The notes under the pieces are model-generated. The model was not told the DNA's origin, searched no databases, and was given only the letters and a program-made list of their open reading frames with translations. The translations under genes were made by a program, and so were the position numbers. A DNA stretch of 26,810 nt from Anaerolineaceae bacterium UBA4781 (GTDB taxonomy: Bacteria; Chloroflexota; Anaerolineae; Anaerolineales; Anaerolineaceae): NCBI GenBank assembly GCA_002403105.1, contig DHHD01000034.1, forward strand, positions 1-26,810. The letters are read 5' to 3'. Below, piece after piece: positions 9,153 through 17,495 of the stretch (positions are counted from its first letter, which is position 1; every line of letters begins with the position of its first letter).

Positions 9153-11656
9153 AAATTCAATCCTTGGCAGGTAATTGGGAATTTCGACAGAAAGGGGAAC
9201 AGGAATGGTTACCGGCTCATGTGCCCGGTGATGTGCATACTGATTTATTGGCTTTGGGTCGTATTCCTGAACCGTTTGTCGGTGACAACGAAAAACACAT
9301 TCAGTGGGTGGCAGAAAGCGATTGGGAATATCGCCGTCAATTTAACGTTGAACCAGAACTGCTGCAGCAATCCCATATTGGATTGGTCTGCGATGGGCTG
9401 GATACCCTGGCAACAGTCAGTTTGAATGGCTCTGTGCTGGGCAATGCCAGCAACATGTTCCGAAAGTATCAATGGGATGTGAAACCACTGCTGAAAATTG
9501 GTGAAAATGACCTGCATATTGCTTTTGATTCCCCAACACGGTTTATTTCCAAAAAGCAAAGCATTCGTCCCATGCCGGGAGTCCCTCAGGCAATTCCTGG
9601 TGGACCTTATCTGCGAAAAGCTCCCTGCCAGTTTGGTTGGGATTGGGGTCCGCAACTGCCCTGTATTGGCATTTGGAAAGATATTCGGTTGGAAGGATAT
9701 GAGGGTGCCAGGATTGAGGAAGTCCACCTCAAGCAATCTCATGCAGAAGACAAAGTTACCGTTGAAGCACACCTCCTCATTCAAGATTGGGATGAGGCAG
9801 CTTACCAGGTAAGCATGCAGCTTGTTGCTCCGGATGGACAAGTTATTAAAGCAGAAGGAACGATCAACGGGGAGAAGACATGCACACTGCAGGTAGAGGT
9901 TTTCAATCCACAACTTTGGTGGCCGAATGGTTATGGATCTCAATCGCTTTATCGGGTCAGCATTGAATTGCATCGGTCAGACTTTTTGTTGGATCAGCGT
10001 GAATACCAGCTTGGGTTGCGCACCATTGAGCTGCGCCAGCAGCCAGATGAATGGGGTCGTTCTTTTACATTTGTGGTCAATGGTCAACCCATTTTTGCCA
10101 AGGGTTCCAACTGGATTCCAGCCGATTCTTTCCCCACGCGCATCTCCAGTGCCAATCTGGAAAAATTGATCCGTGCTGCAGCCGACACACATCAAAACAT
10201 GCTGCGTGTATGGGGCGGTGGATTTTATGAAGATGAGCGTTTTTATGATCTGTGTGATCGTTTTGGCATCCTTGTTTGGCAAGAATTTATCTTTTCATGC
10301 AGTGTTTATCCACTCGATGATGCTGAGTTTGTCGAAAATGTCCGTATCGAGGTAATTGAAAACATCCACCGCCTGCGCCATCGTGCCAGTCTGGCGCTAT
10401 GGTGTGGTAATAACGAAATGGAATGGGGTTGGGTGGATTGGGGCTGGAAAGCGCCTGAGTATCAGGATTTCAAGATTTCCTACGATCGTTTTTTTCATCA
10501 CACATTACCTGACTGGTGTGCAGCCGAAGATCCCGACCATGCCTATTGGCCAAGCTCGCCATCGTCAAACACTCCCTTTGAGAATCCGAATGGTCAGCAA
10601 CAAGGCGATGCACATTACTGGGATGTCTGGCACGGGCGCAAACCATTTATAGCTTATCGCAGTCAATATCCACGGTTCATGAGTGAGTTTGGTTTCCAAT
10701 CCCTACCGCCGCTGGCGACGATCCGTACCTACGCTGAGGAAGCCGAATGGAATATTACTTCTTATATTATGGAACAGCATCAGAAAAACGATCGCGGCAA
10801 CGCATTGATGGTTTCTCAGATGCTTGACACTTACCGCTTGCCGAAAGATTTTGAATCACTGGTATATCTGAGTCTGGTGCTTCAGGCTGAAGGCATCCGG
10901 TATGGCGTGGAACACTGGCGGCGACATCCCAAACAGGTTTCTGGTACGCTTTACTGGCAGCTTAATGATTGCTGGCCGGTTGCTTCCTGGTCGAGTTTGG
11001 ATTATTTTGGACGCTGGAAGGCATTGCATTATGCTGCTAAACGTTTTTACGCTCCTCTTCTGCTTTCCATTGAAGACAAACAGACCGAGATGAATGTTGC
11101 CATTACCAGTGATTTGCATGAACTTTGGGAAGGTTCGGTGCGCTGGTCCTTGGAAACGCTGGAAGGGAAGGTGTTACAAACAAACGAAGAATCTGCAGCC
11201 GTTGCTCCATTTGATGTACTATCTGTATGCAATCTTGATTTTTCTAACCTTCTGACGGATGAATTGCGCCAGAAGGTGGTTTTTATCGCCGAACTCTATC
11301 AGAATGAACAATTCTTGGCTCGACAGACCGCCTTCTTTGTTCCTACGAAACATCTAAATCTGGCTGATCCGGGTATCTCGGTACAAATCCAAAACGAACA
11401 GCAGCAGATATTCATTAAATTAACTTCGTTTTCCCTTGCCCGCCAGGTGGAGTGTACGTTGGAAGGCGAAGATGTCGTTTTCAGTGACAATTATTTTGAT
11501 CTGCCAGTTGGTCGAACCATTGAGATCTCTGCTCCGCTTCCCCCTGACTGGACGGATTCGCAAGCTATGAATGCATTCAGAGTTCGTTCCATTTATGATT
11601 CATATGAACATATTGCAAAAAGTAGTGAAAACACATTAAGGAGGAATCATGTTTGA
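9149..11656 (+). CDS. GH2 beta-mannosidase
   Basis: The 835-aa product has the beta-mannosidase layout: N-terminal sugar-binding domain with VPGDVHTDLLALGRIPEP at about 26-43, an immunoglobulin-like domain, and a TIM barrel. WCGNNEMEW places the acid/base at Glu423, and FMSEFGFQS places the nucleophile at Glu513. Both are in the family-expected context. There is no signal peptide, so the enzyme is cytoplasmic and removes terminal beta-mannose from imported (gluco)manno-oligosaccharides (EC 3.2.1.25 expected). It overlaps the MFS gene by 4 bp and the GH3 gene by 8 bp, consistent with coupled translation. The NNE motif and the VPGDVHTDL start favour beta-mannosidase over beta-galactosidase. Confidence 0.94.
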   Translation: MKIQSLAGNWEFRQKGEQEWLPAHVPGDVHTDLLALGRIPEPFVGDNEKHIQWVAESDWEYRRQFNVEPELLQQSHIGLVCDGLDTLATVSLNGSVLGNASNMFRKYQWDVKPLLKIGENDLHIAFDSPTRFISKKQSIRPMPGVPQAIPGGPYLRKAPCQFGWDWGPQLPCIGIWKDIRLEGYEGARIEEVHLKQSHAEDKVTVEAHLLIQDWDEAAYQVSMQLVAPDGQVIKAEGTINGEKTCTLQVEVFNPQLWWPNGYGSQSLYRVSIELHRSDFLLDQREYQLGLRTIELRQQPDEWGRSFTFVVNGQPIFAKGSNWIPADSFPTRISSANLEKLIRAAADTHQNMLRVWGGGFYEDERFYDLCDRFGILVWQEFIFSCSVYPLDDAEFVENVRIEVIENIHRLRHRASLALWCGNNEMEWGWVDWGWKAPEYQDFKISYDRFFHHTLPDWCAAEDPDHAYWPSSPSSNTPFENPNGQQQGDAHYWDVWHGRKPFIAYRSQYPRFMSEFGFQSLPPLATIRTYAEEAEWNITSYIMEQHQKNDRGNALMVSQMLDTYRLPKDFESLVYLSLVLQAEGIRYGVEHWRRHPKQVSGTLYWQLNDCWPVASWSSLDYFGRWKALHYAAKRFYAPLLLSIEDKQTEMNVAITSDLHELWEGSVRWSLETLEGKVLQTNEESAAVAPFDVLSVCNLDFSNLLTDELRQKVVFIAELYQNEQFLARQTAFFVPTKHLNLADPGISVQIQNEQQQIFIKLTSFSLARQVECTLEGEDVVFSDNYFDLPVGRTIEISAPLPPDWTDSQAMNAFRVRSIYDSYEHIAKSSENTLRRNHV

Positions 11657-13931
11657 ATCAATTGAATCTATCATCGAAAAAATGACACTTGAAGAAAAAG
11701 CTGCCCTATGTACCGGTGCCAGCCCTTGGACGACGACTCCGGTCGAACGTCTGGGAATTCCAGAAATGACTGTTTCGGATGGACCGCATGGCGTGCGACG
11801 TGTGGCTGACGTCAACGATTTTGTTGCAGGTAGTCTTCCTGCTACCTGCTTTCCCACTGCCTCATGTACAGCTTCTACTTGGGATGTGGAGCTAATTTAC
11901 ACAATGGGGCAGGTACTGGCAGAGGAGTGCAATGCCCTGAAGGTCGATGTAGTTCTGGGCCCTGGAGTCAATATGAAACGTACTCCACTGGGAGGGCGCA
12001 ATTTTGAATATTTCTCCGAAGATCCCTACCTGACTGGGCAAATGGCTGCCAGTTTTATCAATGGTGTGCAAAGCAAAGGCATTGGCACTTCTCTCAAACA
12101 TTATGCTACCAACAACCAGGAATCTCAACGCATGACTATCAATGCGAAGATAGATGAACGTACCCTTCGGGAAATCTATCTACCTGCTTTTGAAACTGCG
12201 GTCAAAAAGGCAAAACCCTGGACGGTGATGTGTGCTTATAACAAACTCAACGGCAAGTATGGCTCTGAAAATTCTAAACTGCTGATGGATATCCTCAAAA
12301 ACGAGTGGGGTTTTGAAGGATTTGTCGTTTCAGACTGGGGAGCTGTGCATGATCGGGTGGAAGCCATGAAAGCTGGACTGGATCTGGAAATGCCAGGACC
12401 AAGAGATCGAAGGGTGAAAGCGGTCATCGAAGCGGTTCGCTCCGGTGTTTTGAACGAATCAGTGCTGAATGAGTCAGTGCGGCGGATACTAGGGATCGTC
12501 TTCAGGGCAGCCAAGACCGAAAAGGGGTGCACATTCAATGCTGTTGCACACCATGCCCTGGCGCGCCAAATCGCTGCGGATGGGATGGTATTGCTCAAGA
12601 ATAATGGGATACTGCCCTTGAAAGAACAAAAACATATTGCCGTAATTGGGCTTGCTGCAAAAGAAGCCTACTTTCAAGGTGGCGGCAGCTCTCATATTAA
12701 TCCAATCCAGGTGGATGAACCATTTTTGGAATTAAAAAAGGTTGCTCCGCACACAACAGAATTTAGCTATTCAGAGGGCTATTCAGCAGATGCCAGTTTC
12801 GATCAACAGCTCATCGACAGTGCTGTTAAAGAAGCTACCACAGCCGATGTGGCTTTACTCTATCTTTCGCTTCCAGCATCAAAGGAATCGGAAGGATATG
12901 ATCGCCCTGACCTTGACCTTACCCAGCAACAAGTAGCATTGATCAAAGCGATAACCGCTGTCCAGCCGAATACCGTTGTCATCCTCAATAATGGCGATCC
13001 TGTTGTGATGAGTGAATGGATCGATGGAGTAGCTGCAGTGTTGGAAGCTTGGATGATGGGACAGGCAGGAGGAGGAGCCATTGCCGATATTCTCTATGGA
13101 AAAATTAATCCCTCTGGTAAATTAGCAGAAACTTTCCCGCTGAAGCTGGCAGATACTCCCGCGTATATTAACTTCCCCGGAGAAAACGGTGAGGTGCGTT
13201 ATGGCGAAGGTATCTTTATCGGATATCGCTATTATGATACTAAAAAGATATCCGTGCAGTTTCCCTTTGGTTATGGCTTAAGCTACACTGAGTTCAAATA
13301 TTCAAATCCCAAAGTTTCTGCAGCGTTGTTCAAAGATATCGATGGCTTGACCATTTCGGTCGATGTGACCAATACCGGTAAGGTAGCTGGTAAGGAAATT
13401 GTTCAGGTGTATGTGCATGATCGCAAATCCAAATTGGTCCGCCCTCCCAAAGAGCTCAAAGGTTTTGTTAAAGTCGCATTACAACCTGCTGAAACCAAGA
13501 CAGTTAGCATACCACTTGATTTTCGAGCTTTTGCATACTTCCACCCGGGCTACAACCAGTGGATCACGGAAGATGGGGAGTTTGATATCTTGATCGGTTC
13601 TTCATCGGCTGATATACGCTGTGTTCAAACCATTACCATGCAATCGACTCTGAAACTACCCTGTCTTCTAAACAAGGAATCTACTCTACGAGATTGGTTG
13701 GAAGATCCCACGGGGAAACGTGTGTTCGAACCACTTTTCCAGCAAGTAACGAAGCAAATGGGAGTGACTTTTGGTTTAGGAGAAGAAGAGGGTGGCACTG
13801 GCATGGAAACGATGAATTTTTTGATGGAATTAGCAGTACGTGATATTTTCTATTTCCAAGAGACCAGTCTCTCTATGTCACCCGAAGATCTGGTGGATGA
13901 TCTGCTTGCACAGGTAAAACAGCAGAGCTGA
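11649..13931 (+). CDS. GH3 beta-glucosidase
   Basis: The 760-aa product has the GH3 N-terminal barrel (VSDGPHGVRR at about 40; LKHYATNNQE), with nucleophile Asp229 in GFVVSDWGAVHD, the C-terminal alpha/beta sandwich (DGMVLLKNNGILPL), and a fibronectin III-like domain (VRPPKELKGFVKV). No signal peptide is visible, so it is cytoplasmic. The last about 90 residues after the FnIII domain form an additional, probably helical tail (MNFLMELAVRDIFYFQ), as seen in Lachnospira/Clostridium-type GH3 enzymes. Expected role: hydrolysis of cello-oligosaccharides to glucose (EC 3.2.1.21), though GH3 also includes other beta-glycosidases. The start has AAGGAGG (11637-11643) upstream and overlaps the beta-mannosidase stop. 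Confidence 0.93.
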   Translation: MFESIESIIEKMTLEEKAALCTGASPWTTTPVERLGIPEMTVSDGPHGVRRVADVNDFVAGSLPATCFPTASCTASTWDVELIYTMGQVLAEECNALKVDVVLGPGVNMKRTPLGGRNFEYFSEDPYLTGQMAASFINGVQSKGIGTSLKHYATNNQESQRMTINAKIDERTLREIYLPAFETAVKKAKPWTVMCAYNKLNGKYGSENSKLLMDILKNEWGFEGFVVSDWGAVHDRVEAMKAGLDLEMPGPRDRRVKAVIEAVRSGVLNESVLNESVRRILGIVFRAAKTEKGCTFNAVAHHALARQIAADGMVLLKNNGILPLKEQKHIAVIGLAAKEAYFQGGGSSHINPIQVDEPFLELKKVAPHTTEFSYSEGYSADASFDQQLIDSAVKEATTADVALLYLSLPASKESEGYDRPDLDLTQQQVALIKAITAVQPNTVVILNNGDPVVMSEWIDGVAAVLEAWMMGQAGGGAIADILYGKINPSGKLAETFPLKLADTPAYINFPGENGEVRYGEGIFIGYRYYDTKKISVQFPFGYGLSYTEFKYSNPKVSAALFKDIDGLTISVDVTNTGKVAGKEIVQVYVHDRKSKLVRPPKELKGFVKVALQPAETKTVSIPLDFRAFAYFHPGYNQWITEDGEFDILIGSSSADIRCVQTITMQSTLKLPCLLNKESTLRDWLEDPTGKRVFEPLFQQVTKQMGVTFGLGEEEGGTGMETMNFLMELAVRDIFYFQETSLSMSPEDLVDDLLAQVKQQS

Positions 13932-13992
13932 AAAATTTGCTTATGATCACATTATTGGGTATAGCCCTTTATCATTTGTATCAGGAGGCCTG

Positions 13993-16449
13993 ATGCGGTA
14001 CGGTTTTTTTGATGATGAACATCTTGAATATGTAATTACAAAACCGGATACTCCACTTGCCTGGATCAATTATTTGGGGTGTGAAGATTTTTTTGGAATT
14101 GTTTCCAATACGGGCGGAGGGTATGCTTTCTATAAAGATGCCCGGCTACGACGATTGACTCGCTATCGCTATAATAATGTTCCAACCGATACAGGGGGTC
14201 GGTATATCTATTTACGCGAGAATGATGCACTTGATCCAGCGAAAAACTCTTATTGGTCGCCAACCTGGCAGCCAGTAAGAAAAGAACTGGATGAATATGC
14301 CTGCCACCACGGCTTGGGTTACACAAGGATTGAATCGACGTATAACAAGATTCGCACTGAGATCTGCTACTTTATCCCCCTTGGTGAGAATCTGGAAATT
14401 TGGGATGTGAAGATCCAGAACAAGCGGAACGAGAAAGTACAGCTATCACTTTTCTCTGCAATTGAATTTTGCTTATGGGATGCCTGGGATGACGCCACCA
14501 ATTTTCAAAGGAATTATTCCATCGGAGAAGTAGAAGTTGTAGATAATGTTATCTATCATAAATCCGAATATCGCGAAAGAAGAAATCATTTTGCGTTTTT
14601 CTCCTGTTCGGAAAAAATTGACGGATTCGAAACACAGCGCGAAGACTTTTTGGGTGCGTATAAAGGTTGGGATACTCCCCGTGCAGTAGAAGAAAATAAA
14701 CCATACAATTCGATCGCATCCGGTTGGCAACCGATCGGATCACATTTTGTTAAGCTGGATTTGGAAGCAGGGGAAGAAAAACGTATTATTTTCTTGCTGG
14801 GGTATCAAGAGAATCCAGAAAACGAGAAATTTAGTGATGATTTGTTGACTATAAATAAAGCGTTCGTTCTACCGCGAATTCAAAAATACAGCGATCCAAA
14901 GCATGTTGATGAAGCACTCAAAAAATTAAATGAATATTGGAAAGAGATTCTCTCCACTTTTCAAGTTAAAACACCCAATGAACATGTAAATAGAATGGTC
15001 AATATCTGGAATGCATATCAGGTGATGATAACCTTTAACATTTCGAGATCCGCTTCATTCTTTGAAAGTGGCATTGGCAGAGGGATTGGCTTTCGAGATT
15101 CCAATCAAGACCTGCTTGGATTTTGTATGCTTGATCCCGTCCGTTCACGACAGAGAATTTTAGACCTTGCTGCCACACAGTTAGATTTTGGAGGAGCATA
15201 TCACCAATACCAACCACTATCAAAACGCGGGAACGACGCGGTTGGCAGCAATTTTAATGATGATCCGCTCTGGTTGGTGGTGGCGGTAGCCGAATACATA
15301 AAAGAAACCGGCGATTGGTCAATCTTGGAGGAAATGGTTCCTTACGATAATAAACCAGCGACCGAAGAGAAATTGTATTCACATTTACAGCGCAGTATGC
15401 AGTACACCCTGGACCGGTTAGGTCCACATGGGCTACCCTTGATTGGAAGAGCAGATTGGAACGATTGCTTGAATCTGAATTGCTTTTCGGATACCCCCGG
15501 GCAGTCATTTCAAACCACGACTAACAAAGATGGGGTTACTGCTGAAAGTGTTTTGATTGCTGGATTGTTCATTCTGGCTGCACGGGAAATAATTTATATG
15601 GCTGGAGTCCGGCAGGATATGGAATCGATGCAGAAGTATCAGAATGCCGTAAAAAAAATGGAGGGTGTGATCTGGATTGCAGGTTGGGATGGAGAATGGT
15701 TCCGGAGGGCATATGATTTCTTTGGAGATCCTGTCGGCTCCAATAAAAATGAAGAAGGAAAGATTTTTATTGAACCACAGGGTATGTGTGTCATGGCAGG
15801 GCTGGGGATTAAGGATGGCAGAGCAAAACAAGCTTTGGATTCAGTCGCCGCGAATCTTGCAACAAAAGACGGCATTCTTCTCCAACAACCTGCATATCAT
15901 AAATATCATTTGAATTTAGGAGAAATATCATCCTATCCACCTGGATATAAAGAAAATGCGAGCATTTTCTGTCATACCAATCCATGGATCATGATCGCAG
16001 AAACAATGATAGGAAGAGGTGATCAGGCGATGGATTATTATTTACGCATTAATCCATCTACTCGAGAAGAAATGGGTGAGATCTATAAATGCGAACCGTA
16101 TGTGTATGCCCAAATGATCTCAGGTCGTGATGCCCCGGTTCAGGGAGAAGCAAAAAATTCATGGCTAACGGGAACAGCCGCATGGAATCTGGTTGCGATC
16201 ACACATTGGATGCTGGGGATTCGCCCGGTATATGAAGGTCTGCAGATCGCTCCGGTCATTCCAGTAGCATGGGACGGTTTCTCTGTGAAACGTCTTTTCC
16301 GTGATATCCAGTTTAATATCAAGGTGCAACGCAAAGGTGCAGGGAATCATTGCATTGTCTGTGTTGATGGAATCCGCTTGCCAGATACCATCATCCGTAT
16401 GAACGAAATAAAAAAATCAGAAGTGGATGTGTTGGTTTTTGTGGAATAG
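13993..16449 (+). CDS. Cellobiose phosphorylase (GH94)
   Basis: The 818-aa length and the opening MRYGFFDDEHLEYVITKPDTP match characterised cellobiose phosphorylases (about 811-822 aa) closely. DWND at 488-491 gives the general acid Asp491, aligning by position with Asp490 of the Cellulomonas gilvus enzyme. The phosphate/sugar motifs GIGFRDSNQD, YHQYQPLSKRGN and FNDDPLWLV are intact. The reaction is cellobiose plus phosphate to alpha-glucose-1-phosphate plus glucose (EC 2.4.1.20), in the cytoplasm, saving one ATP per disaccharide. An ideal AGGAGG lies at 13983-13988. A 61-bp gap separates it from the GH3 gene, and GH5 follows after 8 bp. Confidence 0.95.
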   Translation: MRYGFFDDEHLEYVITKPDTPLAWINYLGCEDFFGIVSNTGGGYAFYKDARLRRLTRYRYNNVPTDTGGRYIYLRENDALDPAKNSYWSPTWQPVRKELDEYACHHGLGYTRIESTYNKIRTEICYFIPLGENLEIWDVKIQNKRNEKVQLSLFSAIEFCLWDAWDDATNFQRNYSIGEVEVVDNVIYHKSEYRERRNHFAFFSCSEKIDGFETQREDFLGAYKGWDTPRAVEENKPYNSIASGWQPIGSHFVKLDLEAGEEKRIIFLLGYQENPENEKFSDDLLTINKAFVLPRIQKYSDPKHVDEALKKLNEYWKEILSTFQVKTPNEHVNRMVNIWNAYQVMITFNISRSASFFESGIGRGIGFRDSNQDLLGFCMLDPVRSRQRILDLAATQLDFGGAYHQYQPLSKRGNDAVGSNFNDDPLWLVVAVAEYIKETGDWSILEEMVPYDNKPATEEKLYSHLQRSMQYTLDRLGPHGLPLIGRADWNDCLNLNCFSDTPGQSFQTTTNKDGVTAESVLIAGLFILAAREIIYMAGVRQDMESMQKYQNAVKKMEGVIWIAGWDGEWFRRAYDFFGDPVGSNKNEEGKIFIEPQGMCVMAGLGIKDGRAKQALDSVAANLATKDGILLQQPAYHKYHLNLGEISSYPPGYKENASIFCHTNPWIMIAETMIGRGDQAMDYYLRINPSTREEMGEIYKCEPYVYAQMISGRDAPVQGEAKNSWLTGTAAWNLVAITHWMLGIRPVYEGLQIAPVIPVAWDGFSVKRLFRDIQFNIKVQRKGAGNHCIVCVDGIRLPDTIIRMNEIKKSEVDVLVFVE

Positions 16450-16457
16450 GTTTTTCA

Positions 16458-17492
16458 ATGAAAAAACAGGTATTAAAAAAAGGGATCAACGTAGGTGGCT
16501 GGTTATCGCAATATCCAGCCTATGACCTGGTTCATTTTAAGACTTTTATTCAGAATGAAGATATTCAACGCATAGCTGGTTGGGGTTTTGACCACATTCG
16601 CCTGCCAGTTGATTATCCGATCTTTGAAAATGATAAAAACCCCGGTGCTTATTTACAAAGCGGTTTTGATTTTATTCATACATGCCTGGATTGGTGCAGT
16701 CGGGCTGGCTTATGTGTGATCTTAGATCTTCATAAAGCTCCAGGCTATGCTTTCGATGATCAAAAAGTAAACCGGCTTGAGAAAGATTCTGGATTGCATG
16801 ACCGGCTTGGTGATCTTTGGGAAACGCTCACAAAAGAATTTGCATCCACCGACCACGATCTGCTGGCCTTCGAAATATTGAATGAAGTCAATTTCCGCTC
16901 ATCAAACACTTGGAATGATATTGCTGGAAAAGTTCTAAATCGAATTCGGCAATTAGATCATGGACGATTGATATTAATAGGGGGAAATTATTTCAGTTCC
17001 GTCGATCACCTGCCTGAAATTCAGCTCTTCTCTGATCCAAACATTCTTTATAAATTCCACTTTTACTTGCCATTTACGGTCACGCATCAAAAAGCATACT
17101 GGGTGGAAGGGTTGGAAAAATTTGACCAGTTGGTTGACTATCCGGGATACGCCGCGGGATTAAAGGATTTTCTTACAAAACACTCTCAATATCAAAGACA
17201 ATTACTGGAAGATGTGGATGTGCGTTTTGATCGGGCTTATATTATCAGGCGCATGACACCCGCGTTTGAATTTTCAAATACCAACCGGCAACCGCTGCAT
17301 TGTGGGGAGTTCGGAGTGATTGATCGTGCATCAATGCTGACGAGGGAGAATTGGACCGGAGATGTTGTATCTGTTCTCAAAGAACATTCCATCGGATATG
17401 CTTATTGGACTTACAAAGCAATGGATTTTGGACTGGTGGATAATGCGGGAAAAATAATCAATCAAAAACTGATCGATATTCTTATAGGGTGA
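16458..17492 (+). CDS. GH5 endoglucanase, CelC-like, no signal peptide
   Basis: The 344-aa protein is a single GH5 barrel. It resembles Clostridium thermocellum CelC along its length as I recall that sequence: GINVGGWLSQY at the start, FDHIRLPVDYPI, HCGEFGVI and YWTYKAMDF near the end. The acid/base is Glu143 (EILNEVN) and the nucleophile Glu284 (HCGEFG), close to CelC Glu140 and Glu280. CelC belongs, I believe, to subfamily GH5_37. There is no signal peptide or binding module, so it should act on imported oligosaccharides, probably shortening longer cello- or mixed-linkage chains. It sits between two GH94 genes with gaps of 8 and 3 bp. Confidence 0.9.
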   Translation: MKKQVLKKGINVGGWLSQYPAYDLVHFKTFIQNEDIQRIAGWGFDHIRLPVDYPIFENDKNPGAYLQSGFDFIHTCLDWCSRAGLCVILDLHKAPGYAFDDQKVNRLEKDSGLHDRLGDLWETLTKEFASTDHDLLAFEILNEVNFRSSNTWNDIAGKVLNRIRQLDHGRLILIGGNYFSSVDHLPEIQLFSDPNILYKFHFYLPFTVTHQKAYWVEGLEKFDQLVDYPGYAAGLKDFLTKHSQYQRQLLEDVDVRFDRAYIIRRMTPAFEFSNTNRQPLHCGEFGVIDRASMLTRENWTGDVVSVLKEHSIGYAYWTYKAMDFGLVDNAGKIINQKLIDILIG

Positions 17493-17495
17493 GAT

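Noticed and set aside
9245..9973. 242-codon minus-strand open frame
   Set aside because: It lies antisense inside the GH2 gene, which has intact catalytic motifs in the other frame; the translation shows no family pattern and no SD context.
13950..13968. TTGGGTATAGCCC before the cellobiose phosphorylase gene as a fourth operator
   Set aside because: The GGG and CCC are five bases apart instead of six, the centre differs from AGCGTT, and no promoter is nearby.
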